This document shows positions 1 to 9,446 of a stretch of 64,000 nt of DNA, one piece after another. The position numbers and the translations under genes are program-made. The notes below the pieces were generated by a model, which was not told the origin of the DNA, made no database searches, and saw only the letters and a list, made by a program, of their open reading frames with translations. Each line of letters starts with the position of its first letter. The stretch's first letter is position 1. The DNA lies in the NCBI GenBank assembly GCA_003154335.1, contig PMDE01000064.1, positions 18,308-82,307 of the forward strand. Reading direction: 5' to 3'. Source of the DNA: Methanoregula sp. Its GTDB lineage: Archaea > Halobacteriota > Methanomicrobia > Methanomicrobiales > Methanospirillaceae.

Positions 1-343
1 TAAGAGACTGAGTCCCTTCAGTGAGTAACCCTTCTTCTTGTGATATCTGGATCGCGCGGGAAAATTCTGCATCGGTATATTTTCTGACGTTAAGTGTCTG
101 AGGGGATTCACTTAGGCCCGTACCATTAAAAGGCATGTGTAAAAGGGCAGAGTTTCCGCGGAAAAATCTGTTATTATTGTTGAAGTATGCCCCGGAGATG
201 TTCCCATTGTCGGTGAGAATAAATCCATGACCATTGGGACTTTCAACTTCAATTAAGCCACTGAAATTTATAAGATACTGCAGTAAACCTTCTTTCAAGG
301 GATTGGTAAATGTTCCCTCCACGGTTCCTGCAGGTAATCTCAT
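1..343 (-). CDS. Partial protein of the MxLPxGT N-terminal family (DUF2226-like), C-terminus off the window
   Basis: An open reading frame on the minus strand begins with ATG at 343 and runs without a stop to the window edge (114 codons seen). It begins MRLPAGT, which parallels MQLPRGT at the start of the gene at 947. Both then continue with a pattern of G-[LI] strand, a hydrophobic strand and a xGxxxxA turn, so I read them as paralogues. The start lies 12 bases after the roadblock gene's stop, which suggests one operon. Archaeal proteins called DUF2226 look similar to me, but I could not test this. The function is unknown, and its partner is probably the roadblock protein just upstream. Confidence 0.7.
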   Translation of the reverse strand, partial: MRLPAGTVEGTFTNPLKEGLLQYLINFSGLIEVESPNGHGFILTDNGNISGAYFNNNNRFFRGNSALLHMPFNGTGLSESPQTLNVRKYTDAEFSRAIQISQEEGLLTEGTQSL

Positions 344-355
344 AAAGCTGAAAGG

Positions 356-703
356 TCAGAGTGCAGCAACGAGCCGTTCCTTGTTCTTCTTTAATTCATA
401 TCTGATCCTTCCTATATTGGCTGAAGTATCGGCAATAATCGCAATGAGTTCATCAACGGAAAGTGGAGACAGGATGATAGGCCCTTTCTCCAGCTCGACA
501 ATCATTTGAGAGAGTTCGCCTTTTCCCAACGTATTTCCCATTGCTTCGGACGTTCCCAGACCCGTGGAAGCCATGGCACCCAATGCTTCGATATCGACTT
601 TCCCCGACATCGCACTTTCAATAACGAATCCATCTCTTCCTATCACGACTGCCGCTGATACACCTTCGATTTTTAAAAATTCCTCCAATAATGGCTTCAG
701 CAT
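356..703 (-). CDS. Roadblock/LC7 domain protein
   Basis: The 115-residue product is a single roadblock/LC7 (MglB-like) domain: an N-terminal helix MLKPLLEEFLKIEGV, a central strand AAVVIGRDGFVIES, a helix rich in Gly/Ala/Met, then paired strands ending in GPIILSPL and a C-terminal helix with IRYELKKNKERL. This family dimerises and commonly regulates or scaffolds Ras-like GTPases such as MglA. No GTPase gene is visible nearby. A GGTGAT ribosome site sits six bases before the ATG. It heads a minus-strand pair with the partial gene at 1-343 and is divergent from the related gene at 947. A role in polarity or signalling is an inference. Confidence 0.85.
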   Translation of the reverse strand: MLKPLLEEFLKIEGVSAAVVIGRDGFVIESAMSGKVDIEALGAMASTGLGTSEAMGNTLGKGELSQMIVELEKGPIILSPLSVDELIAIIADTSANIGRIRYELKKNKERLVAAL

Positions 704-912
704 TTCAATATCACCAGATAAATGATTCTTTCTTTTTTTTGGCTATTAAATGTTGGTCTTTCTCTGGGAATCGTGAAGAAAATGACAGATTTCGTAAAAG
801 TGTTAAAAATAATAAGGGCTCTTGTTCCACCCTTTTTTATAGTCGAAAAGAATCCTCAATCTTTACATTTTTTATGACCGTATATTTATCCGGTTTCCCC
901 GGTAAATAGGAA

Positions 913-920
913 TCTATATA
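913..920 (+). promoter_or_regulatory. TATA box for the gene at 947
   Basis: CTATATAG lies about 30 bases before the ATG at 947. That is the usual archaeal distance from TATA box to transcription start, so the mRNA is probably leaderless or nearly so. Confidence 0.5.
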
Positions 921-946
921 GTAGGAAACCGAAACAATACATCATA

Positions 947-1717
947 ATGCAACTCCCCAGGGGAACATTTCTCAATATAAAAAGGCACACTAAAGTTGGT
1001 GCACTTCTTGGTGAACTCCATGAGGTGAAATATACCGGGATTTGTACTATCTCTTTTAAAACTGAAAACTGTTCTGTTGTATTCAAATCAGGCAAATGTA
1101 TTCTTGCCCAGTTCCAGGAAATGGTGGGAGAGGCTGCATGGGATCAACTTCAGAAAATATTGGCTGAGTATGTAGATGCTGCATTATCCACCCTGGATGA
1201 AGCTCAGATTCAGCTCTCCCTCGAATTCAATAAAAATTGCCGGATAGGTAATGTGAGGAAGAAAGTTATTTCTCCACCTGAAAAAAACCCGGAACTTCAA
1301 AGCCCGATGATGAAAAAATTCCCAGTGAATCCTCCAACAAAGCCATTCATTGATTTGATAAAAAATCATCCTAAACCAGTTATTCCAGATACTGCTTCCT
1401 TTAATAAATCTGGCATAAATGAAAAATTCCGTTCCGCTGAAATACCAAAAATACTAAGTGATGCCCAGTTCAGGAGAGCTGGTCAACAACCAGCCGGACC
1501 AATCCCCCAGAAATCTCCAATTAATTCGCACAGTCAGGACGAGGAGTCGAAATCGGACGATTCTATTCCATGCATAAAGGATACTGATCCCAGTAGTTTT
1601 GAGACAGATATCAACACTTTTGAAACCATGGATGTGGAATCCATTACGAATAAAATTCGCGGCGAATGTGAGACTTTAATTAAACAACTTCAACTTGAAC
1701 ATCTGACTGATGACTAA
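947..1717 (+). CDS. Uncharacterised archaeal protein, MxLPxGT N-terminus (DUF2226-like)
   Basis: This is a 256-residue soluble protein. Residues 1-95 form a compact alpha/beta domain that begins MQLPRGT and contains the strand pattern SVVFKSGKCILAQF. It resembles the partial protein at 1-343 and more loosely each repeat of the protein at 3627-4613 (xYLAFIxGEAEGAIYI). Residues 100-220 are low-complexity, rich in Pro, Lys and Ser, and look disordered. The C-terminus is a short acidic helix. A TATA box at 913-920 fits the ATG. No catalytic motif is seen. The disordered linker and neighbouring roadblock gene suggest an adaptor or signalling role, which is an inference. Confidence 0.7.
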   Translation: MQLPRGTFLNIKRHTKVGALLGELHEVKYTGICTISFKTENCSVVFKSGKCILAQFQEMVGEAAWDQLQKILAEYVDAALSTLDEAQIQLSLEFNKNCRIGNVRKKVISPPEKNPELQSPMMKKFPVNPPTKPFIDLIKNHPKPVIPDTASFNKSGINEKFRSAEIPKILSDAQFRRAGQQPAGPIPQKSPINSHSQDEESKSDDSIPCIKDTDPSSFETDINTFETMDVESITNKIRGECETLIKQLQLEHLTDD

Positions 1718-2333
1718 ACAGGGAAGAATATAAGGTATCGGTTTTGCCATCAACCTCAGCCAACTCACATCTATAATATAATGGTAATTCTTTTCGATAT
1801 CTTCGAAGTAGTGTTGTTCCGGTATACAGTTCAGAAGGATAACAATAAAAAAAACAACCTTCAACAGGAGAAGAAGTAACGTATTTTTTCACATCTGCAA
1901 ACGGATTATCTATCCTAAAAAAATGCTGCAAAGGATTCTTCACATTATTACCCTTAAGTACCTCACTGAAAAACTCGCTCTCTATTCTTGGGATAACATT
2001 TATTGGGAAAAGAACTGATTTAACACTTTTACTAAAAAAATCTCATCCGGAAATATTCTTCCGATTCATCTCTCGAGACCTCATACAGATCTGTAGTAGA
2101 CACGTCTGAGGGAAGCAGGCACTATCAGACACCGCAAACTATAACAAGATAAGATCATCTGATCAAATCCGGGAAATTTGCGGCAATATTATCTTAGGGC
2201 CGAACCTTAAGGATTCAAAACTTGTCTGAATAATCAGGATAAAAAACCTGTTTCAGAGGTGATGTTAAAAAAATGATAGCGGAAACACAGGTTTTGATAA
2301 AACAAATGAATGTAATGTGAAAATTGGGTAATC
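1718..2333. other. Intergenic stretch, no gene recognised
   Basis: About 620 bases of AT-rich DNA lie between the DUF2226-like gene and minD. Short minus-strand reading frames at 1676-1943 show no ribosome site, no domain features and no biased composition. I see no RNA gene or clear repeat. Confidence 0.5.
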
Positions 2334-2344
2334 TTATATAAATC
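2334..2344 (+). promoter_or_regulatory. TATA box and promoter of minD
   Basis: The sequence CTTATATAAAT is about 35 bases before the ATG at 2376. A GGGTG element at 2367-2371 can serve as ribosome site after a short leader. Confidence 0.5.
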
Positions 2345-2375
2345 AAATAGAAATATTCACACAACAGGGTGTTCA

Positions 2376-3170
2376 ATGGTCAAGGTTTACACAATCGCTT
2401 CCGGAAAAGGTGGGACTGGGAAGACAACTGTTTCTGTTAATCTCGGAACGATGCTTGCCCAACTCGGTAAAGAGACCTTCCTGATGGATGCTGATATCGG
2501 CATGGCAAATGTCGGCCTGCTTCTTGGACTACAGGATGCCCCAGTAACCCTTCATGAAATTCTCGCTGGCAAAGCCAATATTAATGATGCGATTTACGAG
2601 TGCCCGGCAGGGCTTAAGGTTATTCCCGCGGGTATCTCTCTTCAAGGTTTCCAACAGGCAGATCCGGAGAAAATCCGTGACGTTATGGGTGAAATTATTA
2701 AACGCTGTGAATTTTTATTAATTGACGCCCCGGCCGGAATAAGCAAGGATGGCATCGTTCCTCTCGCGGTCGCCGATGAAGTTATCCTTGTTGTCAATCC
2801 TGAACTCTCTTCCATCGTTGATGCGCTTAAGACGAGAATTCTCACCGAACTTGTCGGGGGTCATGTTCTTGGTTCAATCATCAACCGTGTTGATCAGGAT
2901 AAACCCGATATCATGATAAAAAAGATGGAGAAAGTGCTCGGGGTCAAGGTAATCGGGTATATACCGGAAGACACTAATGTCCGTCGTGCGGCTTCTGCAA
3001 GAACACCCCTCGTGATTAAGTACCCGACATCACCTGCATCAAAAGCCATCCGCCGCATTGCGTCGGGCCTTATTGGGGTAAGTTATAAAGATGAGGAAGA
3101 TAAAGAACAGAAAGAAGGGTTTCTCGAAAGATTTACGAAAGCCGTTTTCGCCAAAAAGAAAGGGAATTGA
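2376..3170 (+). CDS. minD: MinD/ParA-family ATPase with C-terminal amphipathic tail
   Basis: The 264-residue protein has the deviant Walker A of the MinD/ParA group (GKGGTGKTT, residues 10-18, with the signature Lys11), the DADIGMANVG motif near 38-47 and a Walker B-like LLIDAPAG near 114. The last 17 residues, GFLERFTKAVFAKKKGN, form an amphipathic basic helix like the membrane-targeting sequence of bacterial MinD. Family members bind ATP, dimerise on membranes and position other complexes. Archaeal homologues have been linked to placing archaella and chemosensory arrays. No MinC or MinE is encoded here. It stands alone between two intergenic regions, and its target is not shown by the sequence. 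Confidence 0.9.
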   Translation: MVKVYTIASGKGGTGKTTVSVNLGTMLAQLGKETFLMDADIGMANVGLLLGLQDAPVTLHEILAGKANINDAIYECPAGLKVIPAGISLQGFQQADPEKIRDVMGEIIKRCEFLLIDAPAGISKDGIVPLAVADEVILVVNPELSSIVDALKTRILTELVGGHVLGSIINRVDQDKPDIMIKKMEKVLGVKVIGYIPEDTNVRRAASARTPLVIKYPTSPASKAIRRIASGLIGVSYKDEEDKEQKEGFLERFTKAVFAKKKGN

Positions 3171-3188
3171 AGAGTAATTCCAATTCCC
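3162..3188 (+). terminator. Hairpin at the end of minD
   Basis: GGGAATTG (3162-3169) and CAATTCCC (3181-3188) form a perfect 8-bp stem with an 11-base loop that covers the minD stop codon. No long T-run follows, so it may be an mRNA 3' stabiliser rather than a terminator. Confidence 0.4.
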
Positions 3189-3626
3189 TATTACTTACAG
3201 CCAGATTTGTTTTTTCCCAATCCATTAAGGAATACTCAGCCAGCACCGTTGTTTCCACCATCACTTTTATCCTGCGATATTTTTTACCAATGACTTACCA
3301 CCTTTTGCTGCTCGGCATTGCCGAAATATTTTAAAAATTTGTTATCCGCAGGCACCAGAATTCTTTATCGTTGTGGAGTGGAGTTGCACTTTTGGATTAA
3401 TCGGAATAATGAAGGATCCGGCTGATATAAGGAAAAATACACTATTTGGATTTATTTGTCAATGTAAAGATACAATGTCTGGCCCAATGGTACGATATCG
3501 TATTTTCCCACCCAATCTTCATGGATGAGAAGTCTGGAACTCTCTGATTATATGATTTCGATATATTTGGTTCAGTAACAATTCCGGCTCGATTGGAGAA
3601 TTTTAAAAAACGGTATTAATAGAATA
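3189..3626. other. Intergenic region between convergent genes
   Basis: About 440 bases lie between minD and the duplicated-domain gene. I see no open frame with a ribosome site, no tRNA and no repeat array. Confidence 0.5.
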
Positions 3627-4613
3627 TTAAATTTCCAGAAGTGCTTTTACGTTAAGATCCAGAACAATTTTTGATTGAGAGTCATCAAAAGTTATAGGAA
3701 AAGTGGTAATATTTTGCGATCGGTCCATTACAATACAATCATATTTCCCATGCATTAGTTTGAACCCGGCAGTTCCTTCATCAGTAGTTATATCATTCCC
3801 TAATATCTTGCCCTTGCTCCGGATTGACACGGTGACACCATTTTGGGGGATTGTGTCTTTCTGTACCGTAATAACAAGAACCCCCATACCCTCACTTTTT
3901 TTGCCGATTTCGGGTATTAAAGTTGGGATGCTCTTTTTTAAGTGTGTTTTTTCAAAGATCCTTGACCCCATTACAACAGCATCGACAATATCCGAAATAA
4001 CATCATAAAACTCAAATTTTTCATGTCCTGAAATCATCAACACAGCTTTATCGCTATAGAGTGACCCTTTATCGTCGATGTAGATCGCTCCTTCAGCCTC
4101 TCCATCAATAAAAGCAAGATAATATTCACGATCATTCTCTTTTGCTGCAGCCAGTCCATTGGATTTCCGGGATAAGGCGTATTGGAAAAGTTCATGAAGT
4201 GTAAAAATATTTACAAATTTTGACCCCCGGATGATATTTTCCAGAAGATCGTGTATCACATTGGGGATAGTCCTTTTCAAATGGGTCTTTTCAAAAATCC
4301 GACACCTCATAACAATTGTTTCTACGATGTCCGGAGTAATTTCATAGAAATCAAATTTTTCGTTGCCGGAGATCAATTTCGCGGCTTTATCACCGTACTC
4401 AGTTTCCTTTTCATCGATGTAGATAGCACCCTCCGCTTCGCCAGCAATGAATGCAAGATAATATTCCCGTGCGTCCTCTCTTGCAACTGCAATTCCATTG
4501 AAGCTTCTTGATGAGGCATATTGGAACAGTTCATTAAGCGAGAAGTTTCCCAGATGCTTCGAGCCTTTATGAATATTTTTTATCATGTCCTGTATCTTCA
4601 TGGGGAAACTCAT
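3627..4613 (-). CDS. Protein with tandem 113-residue duplication and C-terminal beta-sandwich-like domain
   Basis: The product has 328 residues. Residues about 12-115 and 125-228 are two copies of one domain. YYLAFI occurs at 51 and 164, GEAEGAIYID at 58 and 171, and RIFEKTHLK at 105 and 218, each exactly 113 residues apart, so the copies have diverged without insertions or deletions. Residues 240-328 (VLVITV, TDEGTAGF, GKYDCIV) look like a carboxypeptidase-regulatory/Cna-B-type sandwich. There is no signal peptide, so it is probably cytosolic. The repeat resembles the single N-terminal domain of the gene at 947. No enzyme motif is visible. A ligand-binding or scaffold role is an inference. 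Confidence 0.75.
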   Translation of the reverse strand: MSFPMKIQDMIKNIHKGSKHLGNFSLNELFQYASSRSFNGIAVAREDAREYYLAFIAGEAEGAIYIDEKETEYGDKAAKLISGNEKFDFYEITPDIVETIVMRCRIFEKTHLKRTIPNVIHDLLENIIRGSKFVNIFTLHELFQYALSRKSNGLAAAKENDREYYLAFIDGEAEGAIYIDDKGSLYSDKAVLMISGHEKFEFYDVISDIVDAVVMGSRIFEKTHLKKSIPTLIPEIGKKSEGMGVLVITVQKDTIPQNGVTVSIRSKGKILGNDITTDEGTAGFKLMHGKYDCIVMDRSQNITTFPITFDDSQSKIVLDLNVKALLEI

Positions 4614-4773
4614 CTCATCGGGCGTGATATTCGAGAAAGAATTTACGCGTATCTCTCTTCTTTATCTGGAGGAGTTATTTGTAACATGTGTATTTTACAT
4701 TTGCGGATATATTTTTGGAGTTCCACTTCATCGCCATACATAAGTGTTGGTAAGAAAAAAGGTATATGGATTT

Positions 4774-5931
4774 ATGGAAATTCTCTACCCAATGGTAATC
4801 TCAGCAGTTGCAGTCCTCGCTACTCTGATCTACGCTTCTTTCCTCGACATCAAGGACCGACGGGTTCCGTTTAAGACATGGTACCCAATGCTGTTTGTCG
4901 GGATTCCCGCATCCGTGTGGCTCCTGTACATAAAAACAGGCAATTTCAGTCTCATTGCAGGATTCTTATCACTAATAGCGAGTTTCTTTTACAGTAACTA
5001 TCTCGACACTCATAAACCAGGTGAACCTATTAGGTTTGAATTCCTTGTGATCACTCTGCTCCTGCCCGCACTGGCTTGGCTGGTTCTGCCCACTCCATTC
5101 GCATTGACACTCGTTCCCTGGTATGCAATGTTTGCCGGGATTTTTGCATACATATCGTATATTACCTGGAAACAGAAACCGGAGGGAAAGATTAAGCCAA
5201 AACGCAAAGTTCAAGAATCGAATGTTGAAGAGGCACTCAACCGATGGTACTTTATCCTGATTGTCATTATCTTTGCAATCACTTCCGTTCTGCTCCTCTT
5301 TTCCGGCGGCTGGGGTAATCCTGCTCTCTTTGTTCTGTTACCGGCAGTTTTCTGCGGAGTATTCTATCTTTTTGGCCGGATGCACCTATTCGGGGGAGCG
5401 GATGCATGGGCTCTTATCTTCATCTCATTCTGCATCCCAACATTTCCATTCACACCGTTGCTTGGAGATACACCCCTTGGATTTCTCGCATTTTCAGTCC
5501 TGATTAATGCACTGCTCCTCAATCTTGTTGCCCCGCTTGCGATCTTCGCCATCAATATTGTCCGAAGAAACCGTGCCCCGCTGATGTATATGTTCTTTGG
5601 GTTTCCCGTCAAAGGTGAAAATATACAGCAGGAATGGGGATTTATAATGGAAGACTTCGAAGAAAATCAAGGGAAGGTAAGCCGGAAATTCATCGGGTTT
5701 TTTGACTCCATCGGAAGAATGTACGGCGGCGAAGGCCGGGTCTACACAAAGGATCTCCGGGAACATCCCGAAGAATTCACCGAAGAGCTGGCAATATACA
5801 AAAAAGCCGGCACGGTCTGGATATCCTATGCAGTTCCATTTATAATCCCGATCACAGCAGGATTCATAACCGCGATAATCTTTGGTGATTTCCTTCTGGC
5901 AATAATGAAAATATTTGTGCCAGGGGCCTGA
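4774..5931 (+). CDS. A24-family prepilin/preflagellin-type aspartic peptidase
   Basis: This is a 385-residue polytopic membrane protein. The two catalytic aspartates of the GxGD/A24 family are placed as expected: one in the first loop after helix 1 (LDIKDRRVP, Asp25 or Asp28) and one in FGGAD (Asp210). The family removes the short leader of type IV pilin-like proteins, including archaellins. The long second half, with about ten membrane segments in total and a large soluble loop near 285-345, makes it bigger than FlaK. I place the start at ATG 4774. An in-frame GTG at 4744 would add ten residues, but an AAAAAAGG element precedes the ATG. It is translationally close to hisI. Confidence 0.8.
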   Translation: MEILYPMVISAVAVLATLIYASFLDIKDRRVPFKTWYPMLFVGIPASVWLLYIKTGNFSLIAGFLSLIASFFYSNYLDTHKPGEPIRFEFLVITLLLPALAWLVLPTPFALTLVPWYAMFAGIFAYISYITWKQKPEGKIKPKRKVQESNVEEALNRWYFILIVIIFAITSVLLLFSGGWGNPALFVLLPAVFCGVFYLFGRMHLFGGADAWALIFISFCIPTFPFTPLLGDTPLGFLAFSVLINALLLNLVAPLAIFAINIVRRNRAPLMYMFFGFPVKGENIQQEWGFIMEDFEENQGKVSRKFIGFFDSIGRMYGGEGRVYTKDLREHPEEFTEELAIYKKAGTVWISYAVPFIIPITAGFITAIIFGDFLLAIMKIFVPGA

Positions 5932-5933
5932 CC

Positions 5934-6302
5934 ATGTTGAATCTTAAATTTGTTGACGGACTGATTCCGGTCATTGTGCAGGACAAAAAGAGCGGACAGG
6001 TTCTGATGATGGCATATGCCAACGAGGAGGCAATCCAGCTCACGCTGAAAACCGGATATGCACATTATTACAGCCGGAGCCGGAAAAAACTCTGGAAGAA
6101 AGGAGAAGAGAGCGGGCATTTCCAGAAAGTCGGGCAGGTCTTAACAGACTGCGACGAGGACTGCCTGCTATATCTTGTCGAGCAGAAGGGTGCAGCCTGC
6201 CATACAGGATATGTTTCATGCTTCTACCGTACACTTTCAGAAGACATCGTAGGAACAAAAATCTTTGATCCGGAAAAAGTGTACGGAAAGAATGGTCGCT
6301 AA
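5934..6302 (+). CDS. hisI: Phosphoribosyl-AMP cyclohydrolase
   Basis: The 122-residue protein is full length for monofunctional HisI. It hydrolyses phosphoribosyl-AMP to ProFAR in histidine biosynthesis. TDCDEDC near 75 provides the Mg-binding aspartates and a zinc cysteine, and GAACHTG with the following SCF gives the remaining zinc cysteines. [16 protein letters not shown] is the family's substrate loop. The ATG is only two bases after the peptidase stop, so both probably share an mRNA. No other his gene is in the window. The phosphoribosyl-ATP pyrophosphatase domain often fused in bacteria is absent, as usual for archaea. Confidence 0.95.
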   Translation: MLNLKFVDGLIPVIVQDKKSGQVLMMAYANEEAIQLTLKTGYAHYYSRSRKKLWKKGEESGHFQKVGQVLTDCDEDCLLYLVEQKGAACHTGYVSCFYRTLSEDIVGTKIFDPEKVYGKNGR

Positions 6303-6394
6303 TTCATTTTTTATTGAAACATCATTCAGCGGGATATTCCCGGTATTTGGATTTTTTTATTCCCTCATCGACAAAAAATGAGAATATGAAGATC

Positions 6395-6619
6395 TTATAA
6401 GCAGATGCGGATTATGTTCACCGGACAGAGAAATGCAGCTTCCTCTGCACTACTGCAAAGAGTATCCGGTATAACCCCCTCTGCAAGGTTACCACTATAA
6501 CGATACTCTTCTATAATTTCCGAGAAAGAATCGCAATGGTTTTGGTCGAAAAGCTCCGGGCAGATGTTCCAGCATGCCCCACAACTTACGCAGCCCATCC
6601 GATCAATGGTAACAATCAT
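6395..6619 (-). CDS. Monocluster [4Fe-4S] ferredoxin
   Basis: This is a 74-residue protein with CVSCGACWNICP near residue 10 and a second-half cysteine in LCPV. That is four cysteines for one [4Fe-4S] cluster, with an additional CDS pair region in a 30-residue insert between the motifs. It resembles the small monocluster ferredoxins of thermophilic archaea and bacteria. It lies downstream of the aldehyde:ferredoxin oxidoreductase on the same strand, so it may accept that enzyme's electrons. A TATA-like TTTTTTATAAGG just upstream of the ATG suggests its own promoter and a leaderless message. Confidence 0.8.
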   Translation of the reverse strand: MIVTIDRMGCVSCGACWNICPELFDQNHCDSFSEIIEEYRYSGNLAEGVIPDTLCSSAEEAAFLCPVNIIRICL

Positions 6620-6701
6620 TCCGATATTCCATAACCTTATAAAAAACAGATTGGAGGTATTGGGATAAAGGTATACGCAAGGTTCTTTTGGGAATTGCAG
6701 A

Positions 6702-8483
6702 TCAGGCCAGTCCGAGTTCCTTGAGTTTCACGGGAGTGGGAACACCCAGATTATCCCAGCCTCTTACAGCATAATACTCGTCGAGAAGAGGATCCCTCTG
6801 CCAGACTCTGCCCGCCGGTTCACCTTCCTTCAACGGTTCAGTAAGAAGTCGTAAAGGAAGTGTATCGTCAGCTTTCCCGTACCCTTCCTTCATATTGAAC
6901 AGTTTCTGAACGGTCCAGATTCGTTCCCCGATGCGCATCAGTTCGTGTTCGTCCACCGTCATACCGGTAACCGCAGAGATCATTGCTGCGTAATCTGGTG
7001 CACCCATCGGTGCAAGCGAGGTGAACAGGCAGATTCCTGCCGCATCTATCGCAGCCGTCAGGTCCTGAAACGCCTTTGTCCACACTGCCTTGCCGTCATT
7101 GGTGAAGGGGTCAAGTTTCTGCGGGACTCCGAGAACTTCGGGAGAGATCATATAACCATTGATATGATCTCCTCCACGAACTCCGGTTGCATAACTGAGT
7201 CCCATCCCTTGAAGGCCCCGAGGGTCGTACGCAGCAAGCTCCATCTTCTTCACACTCATGGAGAGCTCGGGGTGGTTGTATTTCTGCGAAAACCGGTATG
7301 ATCCGTCAGCCAGCTCGTCGCCGAATCCTTCGCGATAACCCATCTTTCTTACAAGATCGCACATGGCAGCTCCATCGCCCCATGCAATTTTTTGTTCGAT
7401 GTAGCCCTTCTGCGACATTTCCATGGCACATGCGATCGTGACACCTGCCGACATCGCATCCAGGCCAAGATCATTACAGAGATTATTCGCACGCGTAACC
7501 CAGACCAGATCATCGATGCCGCAATCGGCACCCATTGCCCACGCATTCTCGTATTCGGGGCCTTCTGCTTCGATTCCATCCACTTTTGTACCCCGCCCGC
7601 AGGCAATAAAACAGGCATAACACGGTTTCTTGCGCACAAGCGTTGTTGCGGTCATTTTTTCACCGGATATATTCTCTGCATTCGCAAAGTATGCAGTCTG
7701 ATGGTTTCTGGTCGGCAGGATGTAATGGTTATTAATCACGTTCATGAGAACCGGTGTCCCGTAGTTGGAGAGACTCTGGCTTGTCACTGGACCTTCGGTC
7801 AGTTTCTTTCGTACCCCCACGAGCACCTCTTTTAGTTTCTCAGGCTCTGCAACAGCTATCTTTCCTTCTCCCCGGGCTGCAATTGCCTTTAAATTTTTCG
7901 AGCCCATTACTGCCCCAAGCCCGCCCCGGCCGGCTGCCCGGAACTGGTCACTCATTACACACGCAATCCGGCTGAGTTTCTCCCCTGCCGGGCCGATACA
8001 GGCAATCCGGATATGCTCATCATTAAGGTCTTTTTTGATACCGGCCGTGGTTTCGTTCACAGTCATACCCCAGTATGATGAAGCATCTCGAAGCTCCGCT
8101 TCCCCCCGGTTGAGCCAGATGAAAACCGGCTTCTGTGCTTTTCCCGAAACAACTACTGCATCTACTCCGGCAAGCTTCAGTTCGTGGCCGAAGAACGCCC
8201 CGCTGTCTGAACTGCATAAGGTGTTATTCAGAGGAGATTTGGACACCACCTGGTGACGCGCCCCAAGAGGAACACCGGAACCCGTTAGCGGTCCGGTGGC
8301 AAACACGATCACATTCTGCTCTCCAAGGGCGTCAGCATTGCGAGGGACCATATCACTTACCAGCTTGACACCAAGCCCCCTTCCCCCGAGATATTGTTGT
8401 TTCAGTTCCTGCGGAAACGGTTTTTTGATCAGTGTCCCGTTGGTCAGGTCTGCATACAATATTGTTCCTGCATATCCATCCAT
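6702..8483 (-). CDS. aor: Tungsten-containing aldehyde:ferredoxin oxidoreductase
   Basis: The 593-residue protein is collinear with the AOR family, which oxidises aldehydes to acids and reduces ferredoxin, using a tungstopterin and one [4Fe-4S] cluster. It starts MDGYAGTILYADL, has the pterin-binding GGRGLG near 33, the GRGGLGAVMGSKNLKA segment and cluster ligands in CYACFIAC, plus the distal cysteine in AGICLFTS. I start it at ATG 8483 because GGGAGGT lies eight bases upstream. An earlier ATG at 8531 would add 16 non-family residues. The substrate is not deducible. Removal of aldehydes formed in amino-acid or sugar metabolism is the usual proposal. Confidence 0.93.
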   Translation of the reverse strand: MDGYAGTILYADLTNGTLIKKPFPQELKQQYLGGRGLGVKLVSDMVPRNADALGEQNVIVFATGPLTGSGVPLGARHQVVSKSPLNNTLCSSDSGAFFGHELKLAGVDAVVVSGKAQKPVFIWLNRGEAELRDASSYWGMTVNETTAGIKKDLNDEHIRIACIGPAGEKLSRIACVMSDQFRAAGRGGLGAVMGSKNLKAIAARGEGKIAVAEPEKLKEVLVGVRKKLTEGPVTSQSLSNYGTPVLMNVINNHYILPTRNHQTAYFANAENISGEKMTATTLVRKKPCYACFIACGRGTKVDGIEAEGPEYENAWAMGADCGIDDLVWVTRANNLCNDLGLDAMSAGVTIACAMEMSQKGYIEQKIAWGDGAAMCDLVRKMGYREGFGDELADGSYRFSQKYNHPELSMSVKKMELAAYDPRGLQGMGLSYATGVRGGDHINGYMISPEVLGVPQKLDPFTNDGKAVWTKAFQDLTAAIDAAGICLFTSLAPMGAPDYAAMISAVTGMTVDEHELMRIGERIWTVQKLFNMKEGYGKADDTLPLRLLTEPLKEGEPAGRVWQRDPLLDEYYAVRGWDNLGVPTPVKLKELGLA

Positions 8484-8795
8484 TTCAGATACCTCCCTTT
8501 TCCGGCAGGATGTGCTCATGGATTGCACCATAATTCAATTTCGATAAATAAGTTCCCGGCATTTCAAATCATCTCGCGGTAGGATGCATACCATGAGTTA
8601 ATAAAGTTAGCTTTACTGCATAAACTTCCGATGGGAAAAGGTTGTAAAATCCCACTTCTGACTCAATTCCGATCTAAACAGCTTATCATCCTTTGATTAT
8701 ATTTCCATGATTGCCTACCCTTTATCGGTCTGGTGCCTTACGAATATGAAATCCAGGGAACATTTTTTATTTTATCGATTCTCAATAACCAACAA

Positions 8796-9446
8796 ATGAA
8801 GCTTGTTCGCTATGCAATATTTGCTGGTCTCATTATTACTTTCATTATCACCTTCGCTTTTTACCAGCCTCTTCCGGATCGTATCGTCTCGCACTGGAAC
8901 GCTGCCGGGCAGGCTGATGGATATATGTCGAAGATCTTGGGACTGGGTCTGATCCCTCTCATCATGGCATCATGTGTGGCCCTCTTTGCTATGATCCCGC
9001 GTATCGACCCGCTCAAACAGAATTATGAGAAGTTCAGGAACTATTACGAGGGGTTCATACTCCTGTTTGTCCTTTACCTGCTGGCTATCCAGGTCCAGAT
9101 TATCCTCTGGAGTATCGGGTACCAAATCAGCCCGAACCGCACATTTCCTGTCCTTTTCGGGATTCTTTTTATCTATCTTGGGTTTCTTCTCGAACATGCG
9201 GAGCAGAACTGGTTTGTGGGTATCCGTACCCCTTGGACAATGAGTAGTACGACAGTATGGAAAAAGACCCATGAGGTGGGCGGAAAATTGTTCAAAATTG
9301 CCGGGATTATCGCTTTTGCCGGACTGCTGTTCCAGAATTTTGCAATCTGGTTCATCCTTGTGCCGGTACTGACAGTGGCTGTATTTTCCGTCGTCTATTC
9401 ATATATTGAATTTAAAAAAGAAGTTAAAAGTCCGATAATAGTATAA
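8796..9446 (+). CDS. SdpI/DUF1648-family membrane protein
   Basis: The 216-residue protein has about six membrane segments. After the first helix comes the DUF1648 signature LPDRIVSHWNAAGQADGYMSK, and the C-terminal half has the SdpI-type NWFVGIRTPWTMSSTTVWKKTHEVGGKLF motif, here spread over the central loop. In Bacillus, SdpI gives immunity to the SdpC toxin and acts as a receptor that sequesters a repressor. In methanogens the role is unknown, and no toxin or repressor gene is adjacent. ATG 8796 places helix 1 right at the N-terminus. An in-frame GTG at 8733 is possible but less likely. Confidence 0.85.
   Translation: MKLVRYAIFAGLIITFIITFAFYQPLPDRIVSHWNAAGQADGYMSKILGLGLIPLIMASCVALFAMIPRIDPLKQNYEKFRNYYEGFILLFVLYLLAIQVQIILWSIGYQISPNRTFPVLFGILFIYLGFLLEHAEQNWFVGIRTPWTMSSTTVWKKTHEVGGKLFKIAGIIAFAGLLFQNFAIWFILVPVLTVAVFSVVYSYIEFKKEVKSPIIV

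Noticed and set aside
1680..1943. 87-codon minus-strand frame in the gap before minD
   Set aside because: No features and its 3' part lies over the end of the DUF2226-like gene.
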